From the NCBI GenBank assembly GCA_963820955.1, contig CAWGCA010000020.1:1-64000 (forward strand): DNA of 64,000 bases, given 5' to 3'. Origin of the DNA: CAWGCA01 sp963820955 (lineage in GTDB: Bacteria > Pseudomonadota > Gammaproteobacteria > Chromatiales > Chromatiaceae). A model generated the notes under the pieces. It searched no databases. It saw only the letters and a program-made list of their open reading frames with translations, and was not told the origin of the DNA. The translations under genes were made by a program, and so were the position numbers. Positions 11,001 to 18,051 of the stretch are shown here, piece by piece. Position 1 is the stretch's first letter. Each line of letters begins with the position of its first letter.

Positions 11001-14000
11001 TATCGCTTTCGGCCACGCCGGCACCGCTATTGCCTAGGTCGTTGGTCGCCACCTGCAGCGAGCCGCTGCCGAAATAGCCGCCTGTGGGATCGAAGCTCAG
11101 GCCACCGAGCGCATTGTTGAGATCCGTGAGCGTGCCCCGCACGGTCACGCTTGGGCTGCCATCGGCACCGCCGGTAACAGAGAGGCCTGTCGTGCTCGCC
11201 AGCGTGACGCTACCGTTGGTCGCGGTCAGGGTCAGCTCGATGATATTGCCGCCGGCATCGTCGCGCAGCAGGATGCGGTTGCCGTTGGCATCCGAGAACA
11301 CCAGCGCAGTGTCCTGGTCGACGCTCTGCGCGCCGGGCACGGCGTTGACCGGGGCCTCGTTGGTGGCATCGGGCGTGACGGTAATGCTGACCGTCGCGGT
11401 GTCGGTGCCGCCGTTGCCGTCGCTGACCTGGTAGGTGAAGCTGTCGCTGTCGGCGAAGTTGGTGCCCTGCGCGCCGTCATACGGCGTGTAGGTGAACGAG
11501 CCGTCGGAATTCAGCACCAGCGTGCCGTGCAACGGGCCATCGACGACGCTGGCGGTCAGCGGATCGGTATCCGGGTCGCTGTCGATACCGGCGCCGGTGT
11601 CGTCGCTGATCACGTTGCCGTTTAGCGTGCCGCCTTCGGCGACCGTGTAGCTGTTATTCGTCGCGACAGGGTCTTCGTTAAGCAGATTTTCGAAGCGGGC
11701 CACGAAGCCGTCGGTATCCCCGAAGGAAGTCTGATACTCGCCGCTGCCGCTGGCAACGCCGGTGCTCGAACTGGTATCTCCGGTAACGTAAACCGTGGTG
11801 GCAGACCCCAGGGCGATGCCCTCGCCGGTGTCGTCGTTTTCGCCGCCGTAATAGGTGGAGAACTCCAGCGTGTTGCCAGCGGGGCCGAGCACCGCGATGT
11901 AGGCGTCTTTAGAGCCGTCGAGGCTGTTGTCGATCTCCCGCTCCAAAGGCAGGTTGATGGACGAGGTGCTGCCGGTAAGGAAGAGGTTGCCGTCGGCATC
12001 CACCGCGATGTCGGTAACCGTGTCGTAGCCTGAGCCGCCAAAGTAGGTCGAGTAGACCAGCGAATCCGGGCCGGTGACCGCGTCCGGGTCGAATTTGGCG
12101 ACGAAGACGTCAGCACTAAAATTGTAGTTTGGGTCGTAGGCGTTCTTGGTCGGGAAACTGCCGTTGTCCACCCTCCCGGCGATGTAGATGTTGCCGGCCG
12201 CATCAACCGTGACTGCCTCGCCGAATTCCGAGTGCCCAGTGCCTTCGCTGCCGAGGAAACTGGAATATTCGAGTGTCCAGCTGCCGGCGCCGTCGGTGCT
12301 GAGCTGACCTACGTAGGCATCGTTGTTGACTGCCGAGCTGTCGTAGGCATTGGCACTGGTCGGGAACGAGGTCGACGATGAGGAGTGTCCAGTGAAGGAT
12401 ATCTTGCCACCCGTGGTTACCGCGATGTCATTGATCGTGGTGTTGCCGCCCACGCCACCGAAGTAGGTGGAGTACACCAGTGAGCTTTCGCCCGTGGCAT
12501 TGGTGTCAAACGCGGCGAGGTAGGCTTCGAAGTCGTTGTCGCTGGTAGCGTCGTAGGCAAGTTTGGTCGGAAAATCGTTCGATTGCGTCGACCCGCCGAT
12601 GATCACCCGGCCGGTATTGTCCGGGTCCAGCGCGATACCGCCGACGGACTCGTCGTTGGTGCTGTTGCCGCCGAGATAGGTCGAGTAGTCGATCGACGTG
12701 CCGGCGCTGTTGAGCTTGACGAGATAGACGTCGTCGCTACCAGCGAGGCTGTTCTGGTATTCGCCGACCAGCGGGAAGTCTGTCGAGGCGGTAACACCGG
12801 CAAGGTACACATTGCCCGAGCCGTCCACGGTGAGGGCTTCGCCCGTTTCGTCTGCGGTGCCGCCCAGGTAGGTGGCGTAGACCAGGCCGCCGGTAGCATC
12901 GAATTTGGCGACGTAGGCGTCCTTCAGGCCGCCAGCGCCCGGGGCAAGAGGACCGGCAGTAGGCGCCGGCAGGCTGCCCGCCGTCGTCGAGTCGCCGACG
13001 ATATAGACGTTGCCGCTCGCGTCGACGGCCACATCGTTGGCGACTTCAGCTCCCGTGCTGCCGTAGTAACTGGCCCAGTTGAGCGTCGGGTCGATGACCA
13101 GTTCGCGGCTTGCGTCATAGCCGCCGACGTCGAAACCCACCGTGCCGTCGGCACGGATCACGTAATTGCTGGCGACTTCTTCGAGCGTGCCGTCGCCCGC
13201 GGTCTGGTAAGAGTAAGGCGCCTTGAAGGTGACCTGGTCGCCGGCCTCGTTCAGCGTGATCACGAGTTCGCCGGTTTCGCCGATGGCGAGGTCGTAGGCG
13301 CCCTCGAAGTTCAGGCGGATCTTGGTGTGGTCGGCCCCTGGATCGACATGGAAGTCGTACTGCAGTTGGCGCTGGTTGCCGTAGTAGACGAGATCGATGC
13401 CGTCGTAGACGCCCTCGTAGCGCACCGCACCGAAGTTCTCCACCCCCGTGCGCCAGCCGTCCGGATCATCGCCATGAAGATAGTTGCTGGTCGTTTCGAG
13501 GCGATTGTCACCGCTGACGGCGGCCGTTGTGTCAGCATTGACGACGTCAAGGCGCAGCACATGGCCACCATCATCCCCGTCGAGCCGGATGACCGCGTCG
13601 GTGTCGGTCAGGTAGACCGCATAGCTATCACCGCGTGCCAGATAGTCGATAGACTCATCGAACTGGCCGCTGTTCTCCTCAAACGCCAGCGGCGTGACCA
13701 GGTAATCGGCCGTTACTTGCTCGGTGTCGAGGGTACCGGTCCAGTCACGCCGCAGTTCCTCACTGAACAGCGTGGAGGTCTCCAAGGCGCCTGTTTGGTG
13801 CTCGAGTTCCCAGTCACCCCCTTGGCTCTCGTGACCAGTCAGATCATCGGAGGCGGCTACATCGGCGCCGGTCAGCCGGGCCAGGGCATCGACCAGCGCC
13901 TGACCATCGGCCGAGGCCGCAAGGTTGCAGCCATAGACCAGTAAGTCCCCCGCTTCGGTGAAGGCATTGCCCCAATGCTTGATACTTGATGCGCGGTTGA

Positions 14001-14454
14001 GCAGGGTATCGAAATCGAGCGTTGAGCCACCCAGGGAGACGGCGCCATCGCTGGCGTGGGAGATCAGGTGAACGGCGTCCAGATCCGTGTAACCTGCAAG
14101 TACCTCGCCCAGTTCGGTGACACCATCGTCGAATGCGTCCAGAAAAACCACTTCGATCCGCCTGTCCTCCCCAGCCTCAGCCAGAATATCGTCCACCAGC
14201 CGCTGGTAGTCCGGGGTAGCCATGTCCACCACCACCAGTTCCCGGGGTTGGGTGTCGGCGGCCTCCACTGGGGTCGCCTCTTCCAGCGCCGGCAGCACAA
14301 ACTCCACCACCGGCACTTCGTCCAGCAGTTCGTTCATTACGTCCGTGTCGAGCAGGACACCCTCCACCCCGGCGGAGAAAAGTATTCGGGGTTCCAGCTC
14401 TTCGAACACCAGAGGTTCGCGGGTGGGGGCGGCGGGTTTTTTTCTCTTGCGCAT
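7987..14454 (-). CDS. N-terminal half of giant LEPR-XLL/DUF4347 repeat surface protein
   Basis: The protein starts with a basic stretch (MRKRKK) and then EELEPRILFSA at about residues 20-30. This matches the LEPR-XLL motif known near the N terminus of very large repeat proteins. There is no classical signal peptide. Residues of about 70-245 form a DUF4347 domain (VVFLDAFDDGVTEL, HLISHASDG, VYGCNLAAS). A DUF7948-like region with EENSGQFD follows, then many SBBP beta-propeller blades (DASGNVYIVGDS, YSTYLGG) at about 11640-13100, a VCBS-type domain, and Ig/cadherin-type repeats. The frame ends after GGDIDIGQDD at 7987. The next frame resumes as VALDLVEQDITLGD, which aligns with an internal copy of the same repeat, so both frames are one gene of about 13 kb. 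It is the last gene of the minus-strand block that encodes the SecA-like ATPase and HlyD proteins. Confidence 0.88.
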   Translation of the reverse strand: MRKRKKPAAPTREPLVFEELEPRILFSAGVEGVLLDTDVMNELLDEVPVVEFVLPALEEATPVEAADTQPRELVVVDMATPDYQRLVDDILAEAGEDRRIEVVFLDAFDDGVTELGEVLAGYTDLDAVHLISHASDGAVSLGGSTLDFDTLLNRASSIKHWGNAFTEAGDLLVYGCNLAASADGQALVDALARLTGADVAASDDLTGHESQGGDWELEHQTGALETSTLFSEELRRDWTGTLDTEQVTADYLVTPLAFEENSGQFDESIDYLARGDSYAVYLTDTDAVIRLDGDDGGHVLRLDVVNADTTAAVSGDNRLETTSNYLHGDDPDGWRTGVENFGAVRYEGVYDGIDLVYYGNQRQLQYDFHVDPGADHTKIRLNFEGAYDLAIGETGELVITLNEAGDQVTFKAPYSYQTAGDGTLEEVASNYVIRADGTVGFDVGGYDASRELVIDPTLNWASYYGSTGAEVANDVAVDASGNVYIVGDSTTAGSLPAPTAGPLAPGAGGLKDAYVAKFDATGGLVYATYLGGTADETGEALTVDGSGNVYLAGVTASTDFPLVGEYQNSLAGSDDVYLVKLNSAGTSIDYSTYLGGNSTNDESVGGIALDPDNTGRVIIGGSTQSNDFPTKLAYDATSDNDFEAYLAAFDTNATGESSLVYSTYFGGVGGNTTINDIAVTTGGKISFTGHSSSSTSFPTSANAYDSSAVNNDAYVGQLSTDGAGSWTLEYSSFLGSEGTGHSEFGEAVTVDAAGNIYIAGRVDNGSFPTKNAYDPNYNFSADVFVAKFDPDAVTGPDSLVYSTYFGGSGYDTVTDIAVDADGNLFLTGSTSSINLPLEREIDNSLDGSKDAYIAVLGPAGNTLEFSTYYGGENDDTGEGIALGSATTVYVTGDTSSSTGVASGSGEYQTSFGDTDGFVARFENLLNEDPVATNNSYTVAEGGTLNGNVISDDTGAGIDSDPDTDPLTASVVDGPLHGTLVLNSDGSFTYTPYDGAQGTNFADSDSFTYQVSDGNGGTDTATVSITVTPDATNEAPVNAVPGAQSVDQDTALVFSDANGNRILLRDDAGGNIIELTLTATNGSVTLASTTGLSVTGGADGSPSVTVRGTLTDLNNALGGLSFDPTGGYFGSGSLQVATNDLGNSGAGVAESDTDVISITVNEVNYLPVITSNGGGASAAISVDENTLAVTTVTASDGNPGDTLSYSISGTDAARFNIDSVTGALTFKALPDFEAPADANSDNDYQVTVTVSDGNTGADTQDITVTVTQVTDPGAAVWSNSSNTPQTSNWDGSSFGATSGTDALSDRYRTVQGADAPTRDEKIVVGVDNSGNVTGELWNGSSWSALPLSMGTVSETYWYGAEVAYEQQSGDAVVVWNDNSQPAGDKLRFAVWDGSSWSTPQSIGLYTGTEPQNLRLAFDPGSDSLALVVSDVTADDHVMIWDGSAWVGATTLDTSGSAESDQSAIAVAFEAQTGDAMVTYGIEGSSAVYYRIWDGSSWSTQASVPATAGVTDDAAWLVTANDYTTDRIALATMSGAGEVWLNVWDGSAWDTSVLAETGTTGTIYPNLSVAFESSTGQALAVYGESGSSIVKYRTWDATNGWSAEADPVDSPDLGALPNSMTLDSGPTSDHVMLSVQDANSEMHYVLWNGSAWDSDNVRLTDTGETKNQPFVFIYDQDGVLVEPNAAPVNTVPATQNTAVDTAVVFSTANGNLISVADSDDPSVEVTLTATNGVLTLNPGATGSLASIVGDGTDAVTFSGTVADVNAALDGLQFDPTAAFEGFASVQITTTDFAAGGGSPKTDVDAVTVEVGDVNTAPVNSVPSTLTLEPIVQNGALVFSSARGTAITISDADAGGAIVQVTLDATNGTLNLQTTYGLTFSGGADGTDDANMTFTGTVADINAALEGMTFVATGDFVGTATVQITTDDLGNSGAGGAQSDTDSIDITVQEPNNALWLTTNDDVVGGGAPGLNEWTGGSVLNVGGSLTLEPSTTSGTFSAVFNLDDFGDGDTIVTGTHYVSRDMTVGTNNVQLYAGDLLLSVNTNENLDGGLTVDDRDIFIFRPTEAGDYSAGNLTLLFDGNDIGLGTLTAFTLVEHDTTVGDVTLSAGELLLAHGGSTKNIFRFEPGTLGATTGGTLTMLLNGGDIDIGQDDRRPGPC
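8000..8036 (-). other. Frameshift site inside the giant surface-protein gene
   Basis: On the minus strand the upstream frame reads NGGDIDIGQDDRRPGPC and stops at 7987, while the frame one base forward reads ATGATCGTCGCC onward as MIVALDLVEQD. Internal repeats of the same protein (VLIDGDGNLAFGKNITAIELVEH) show that the two pieces belong together. A single extra base, a two-base loss, a sequencing error or a programmed +1 shift would all give this picture. No long homopolymer lies at the spot; the local sequence is GGACAGGATGATCG. Confidence 0.8.
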
Positions 14455-14976
14455 GGCTCGAATCCGGAAAAAGGTCGTATTAACCGAAGCTTGTATACTT
14501 CACTTTGCGGGCAGGCCAGAGCCATGGAAAAAAATAGTTCTCCACGCTCAGCATCAATCTTTCGGAAGATCTCAGGATTATGGCGGCCGATTTGTAGAAT
14601 AGTTAAATAAATACAGAAGGTTAGGAAATTTTTTCCTCAAGAATTTAGGGCCTATTTGGGTAACCCAGTGGCTCGGGAAACTCCCAGTCTGGGCAACGTC
14701 TGGCGCAGCGGCGAGATTGCAGGTGTCGCAACATTCAAAAAGTCATCAGATGGATTTTAATTAGTGACCGATGACAGCCATTTCGGTCATTACGACGAAG
14801 GCCGCAGTCCATTATGGCGTCGAATTTCCTGGATCCCGGCCTTCGCCGGGATGACGTGGTTCCAAGAACGCAGGTGTTTACGGACGGACACTATTTGGCA
14901 TTGATGTCAGCCAGAGTCTTTGCACGAACCTTAGAAGGAAATTGCGGAGAAACGACTGCAGTAAATCCGTTGCGAA
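14455..14976. other. Intergenic region upstream of the giant surface-protein gene
   Basis: This 520-base stretch separates the giant gene from the ankyrin/SPOR gene on the same strand. It is AT-richer near 14580-14660, where a transcription start for the giant gene could lie, and includes a short palindrome GGAAATTTTTTCC. It also contains a REP-like hairpin at 14829-14856. I see no coding potential and no strong ribosome binding site in front of 14454. Confidence 0.5.
14829..14856. repeat. REP-like palindrome, copy 1
   Basis: The core ATCCCGGC-CTTC-GCCGGGAT forms an 8-base stem with a 4-base loop. The 28-base unit recurs in inverted orientation at 16111-16138 with one difference in the loop. 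Such short GC palindromes are commonly dispersed in proteobacterial genomes as REP/RAYT-type elements. The two copies bracket the ankyrin/SPOR gene. Confidence 0.75.
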
Positions 14977-15909
14977 TTACAGCGATTCCGGGCCGATCAC
15001 CATACACGGCTGACCACGGCGTTTCAGCTGATCGCACATCGATTCGGCATGGCGCCTGGTCAAGAGACCCGTCTGTACTCGGTGGAGTCTTTGCCCTTTC
15101 GAGCTGACCGTGTCCAGCATCAGCTCCAGGTCCTCCAGGATGTCGGGGTGCTCTCTGAGATACCGCGCCCAGGCGTCGACAGCACGCTGCTCAGAGCTGA
15201 GCGCTGCAAGTTGTATTCGAAACGACGCTGCCTGGGATGGGTTATCCGGGGAATCGATTTTTTTATTCTGTTTATCGGACAAGATAGATGCACTTTCAGG
15301 TGATAGCGGGAAGTTGTGTCTCCTCAGATTATCATCCTGTCCGGGGTAATACTTCAGGTCTGCCATTCTGATCTTCCGCTGACCGGCTGCAACTCCATCA
15401 CCGGACGGCGTTCGACCGGCCTGAGTGCCATTGGCAACAACAGGTTCCTCTACCTCACCGGAGGGCTGTTGTCCGGCCTTGGCGCCGTGGGCTATCAGCA
15501 GTTCCGCCACCGCTCCGTGGCCGTTGCGCCTGGCCCAGTCCAGCGGCGTGATACCGTCATCGGTTCGGGCATTCACCTTCGCGCCATGCGCAATCAGTAA
15601 CCTTGCCACGCCTGTATGGCCGTTATATGCCGCGAGATGCAGCGGCGTGCTGCCTTTTTCAAGCGCATCATTTATGCCGGCACCCGCGGCGATAAGCCGC
15701 CTGACCATGGCTTGGTTGCCATGAAACGCCATCCAGTGCAGCGCCGTTTCGCCATGGGCCCCCCGCTCGCGGCTCTCGACCCCCGAATTCAAAATTCGAT
15801 CCACCTGCCTGTTGTTACCTGCCCGTGCGGCCGCCAGCAAAGATCCCGCTGACACAGGTGCGATCCCGATATAGCACGTGACGAAGAACACCAGGGCAGT
15901 GTATTTCAT
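14977..15909 (-). CDS. Periplasmic ankyrin-repeat protein with C-terminal SPOR domain
   Basis: The start was taken at the ATG opening MKYTALVFFVTCYIGIAPVS, a good Sec signal peptide; the frame is open 48 codons further up but that part lacks protein-like character. After the signal come three to four ankyrin repeats (GETALHWMAFHGN, GSTPLHLAAYNGH, GITPLDWARRNGH), a linker of about 100 residues, and a C-terminal SPOR domain (FRIQLAALSSEQ ... RLHRVQTGLLTRRHAESMC). SPOR domains bind denuded peptidoglycan, and ankyrin repeats bind proteins, so a periplasmic scaffold tied to the cell wall is likely. It sits between the HlyD-SPOR adaptor and the giant surface protein on the same strand. REP-like palindromes lie on both sides, so the gene may be a module added to the locus. 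Confidence 0.85.
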   Translation of the reverse strand: MKYTALVFFVTCYIGIAPVSAGSLLAAARAGNNRQVDRILNSGVESRERGAHGETALHWMAFHGNQAMVRRLIAAGAGINDALEKGSTPLHLAAYNGHTGVARLLIAHGAKVNARTDDGITPLDWARRNGHGAVAELLIAHGAKAGQQPSGEVEEPVVANGTQAGRTPSGDGVAAGQRKIRMADLKYYPGQDDNLRRHNFPLSPESASILSDKQNKKIDSPDNPSQAASFRIQLAALSSEQRAVDAWARYLREHPDILEDLELMLDTVSSKGQRLHRVQTGLLTRRHAESMCDQLKRRGQPCMVIGPESL

Positions 15910-16401
15910 GACGTTTTCAGGGTGATGAGTAAGATATTGATGACAGGAATAATACGATTGAGTGGGAAGGTTCATCAAGCATAGCCCTCCTGTTGCCACC
16001 GGACGTTCACTCACATACGGAATAGATGCTGGTGTACCCCGCGTCTTTGACACGGAATTGAACCGGCTACAGATTCAGACTTTAGGGAATCATCTGATTT
16101 ATTCGTAATCCGTCATCCCGGCGAAAGCCGGGATCCAGTAACTTATCGATTACTTTAAGATGGCTTCCATCCTTTGGTTCGTAAACGGTGCATCCCTCCA
16201 CCACTGCTCCGGATCTACGCTGCGCTTCGTCCGAAATGACGAATGAATAAGAGGTTCCTTAGGTAAACGAAGGGACTGCGGCCGAGCTGGGGGATATTTC
16301 CTGCTGGAGCTATGGCTCAGTTCGAGTCTATCAATCAATGCTGCTCTGCAGGGTGGTGTGCTGCGCGATAAATAACTTTGGTTGAAACCCTGAGCCCGCC
16401 G
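15910..16401. other. Intergenic stretch with REP-like palindrome
   Basis: About 490 bases between the ankyrin/SPOR gene and the HlyD-SPOR gene. It holds the second REP-like copy at 16111-16138. No gene, strong ribosome binding site or T-rich terminator was found. Confidence 0.45.
16111..16138. repeat. REP-like palindrome, copy 2
   Basis: Reverse-complement of the 14829-14856 unit with 27 of 28 bases identical (loop GAAA/GAAG). The stem is ATCCCGGC/GCCGGGAT. Confidence 0.75.
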
Positions 16402-17961
16402 CTACTTACTGACCAGTTTTTCCATCCGACCGTCAGTGGTCTGCTCTACGCAGGCGACCAGGTTGAGGTCCAGATCAGGCCAGTTCGTTTCAATCTGCCG
16501 CATCACAGTGCTGCTGCCTTTCGGATCGGGAGCGGGTTTCAGTTCCAGCCAGCGGCGGACACGGAAGCGGGCTTCGATTTCCGAGGAAAAACCCTGTTCC
16601 TTAAGCTCAAGTTGACGCTCTTCGGCCAACTGGCGTTCCTTGAAATGCCCCAGGGCCAGACGACCTTTGAACCGACCTTTTCGCAGCGCCAGAAAGTCGT
16701 CGATGTTGTTCTCTTTCAATCGGGCGATGAATTGCCGCTGCTTCTCTCCCGTGACATGCGGTGGCGCCAGCAGACTGTAGCCCTGGGATTCGATTTTCTT
16801 TTTCTTCCGCAACGCAAGGTTTCCCTGCGCGGCCTGCAGTGACCTATGCACCCGGTCGATCTTCTGTTTGGAGTTGAAGGGACCCAGCAGGGCGCAGCTG
16901 TCCAGTTTCGGCTCTTTCCCGGCAGTGGAGACCGCTTTAGCAGCGGGCGTCGGGGCCTTTGGCGACCGACGGTCTTTGCCGCTCACCCGGGCCTGGATCG
17001 GCGCGGGAGATTTGGCCTGGGAAACGGTGGGCGACGCCACTTCTTCAATTTTTACCGCCTTGCCCGGATCGCTGACTGCGACCTTCACCGCAGGCACGGG
17101 AGTAACTGTTGGCTTGGCCTCACCCTGACTGAACTGTTTCTCTGTTCCGGGCAGAAGTCTCACCCGACAGCGCAATCCTCCCGGCAGTTTAAGGTCCGGG
17201 TTTGGCAGTTCCAAGCGGACACCAAAGGTCCCGCTGGCCGCATCGATGATCTGGTCAACCACCGTTACTCTGGCGGCGAAATTTCCCGTTACCGGCGATT
17301 CCGGCAGCACTTCGGCCGCCATGTTCGCCTTGACCTTACCAAACATGGAGGCCGGGGCGATCACCTCCACCCGCAGGGGATCGAGCTGGGCGATCTTCAG
17401 CACCGGGTTCTCTTTGACAAACTCTCCGGGGGAGGCGAAGCGCTCCACCACCACCCCGCTGATCGGGCTCTTGATGCGGCGCCTTTCCAGTACGGCCTCG
17501 GTCCGTTTCAGATTCTGTGCCGCCACCTCTTTGGCTTCCTCGGCCTGCTTCACCTCCATACGGGCCAGGGCAACCTGGGTATCGGCCTCTTCCTTTTCCA
17601 GACTGGAGATCGCCTTGCTGGCAAACAGCTCTTTTATTCGGGCCAGCTTGCTGCGCGCAAATTTCAGGCTGGCCTGCTTGGACATCACTTCGCCGTTCCG
17701 TCTCGCCTGTGCCCGGGCCTGATAAACCGCCGCCTGCTCCACGGTCGACTCCAGCCGGGCCACTTCCTGACCCGCCTGCACCGGATCGCTGCGGTCCGCA
17801 TGGATGATCTCCACCACCCCCTCTACGGGAAAACTCAGATTCACGGTTGCATGGGGCTCGATTATGCCGTCGAGCTCCTGCAGTTCGGCGGCGGGCAGGG
17901 ACAGGCTGAACAGCGCCAGCCAGCCACACAGCCCAAGCGCCCAAGGTTTCCGATTTGTCAT
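16402..17961 (-). CDS. HlyD-type periplasmic adaptor with C-terminal SPOR-like region
   Basis: The 519-residue protein begins with a signal peptide (ALGLCGWLALFSLSLPAAE). A biotinyl-lipoyl/beta-barrel adaptor of the HlyD/RND membrane-fusion type follows (VEGVVEIIHADRSDPVQAGQ), with an alpha-helical hairpin at about residues 75-155 and the second lipoyl half IKSPISGVVVERFASPGEFV. After a Pro/Ala/Lys-rich linker (about 275-345), the C terminus (about 350-470) contains two SPOR-like stretches (SCALLGPFNSKQK, LALGHFKERQLAEE). The adaptor lacks a cytoplasmic-membrane helix, so it should lie wholly in the periplasm. It is encoded 90 bases after the SecA-like gene in the same direction. A role bridging an inner-membrane exporter to the wall and outer membrane is inferred. 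Confidence 0.82.
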   Translation of the reverse strand: MTNRKPWALGLCGWLALFSLSLPAAELQELDGIIEPHATVNLSFPVEGVVEIIHADRSDPVQAGQEVARLESTVEQAAVYQARAQARRNGEVMSKQASLKFARSKLARIKELFASKAISSLEKEEADTQVALARMEVKQAEEAKEVAAQNLKRTEAVLERRRIKSPISGVVVERFASPGEFVKENPVLKIAQLDPLRVEVIAPASMFGKVKANMAAEVLPESPVTGNFAARVTVVDQIIDAASGTFGVRLELPNPDLKLPGGLRCRVRLLPGTEKQFSQGEAKPTVTPVPAVKVAVSDPGKAVKIEEVASPTVSQAKSPAPIQARVSGKDRRSPKAPTPAAKAVSTAGKEPKLDSCALLGPFNSKQKIDRVHRSLQAAQGNLALRKKKKIESQGYSLLAPPHVTGEKQRQFIARLKENNIDDFLALRKGRFKGRLALGHFKERQLAEERQLELKEQGFSSEIEARFRVRRWLELKPAPDPKGSSTVMRQIETNWPDLDLNLVACVEQTTDGRMEKLVSK

Positions 17962-18051
17962 GACAGATTCCCAATCGTTCCAGGATCACCGGATGCTTCG
18001 AGGGTGTTTCGGTTGATCCATCCGCCGCACGCGGATGGCAGGAAAGACACC

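Noticed and set aside
12583..13944. 453-residue plus-strand open frame opposite the adhesin
   Set aside because: Mirror frame of the SBBP/DUF4347 region with no motif.
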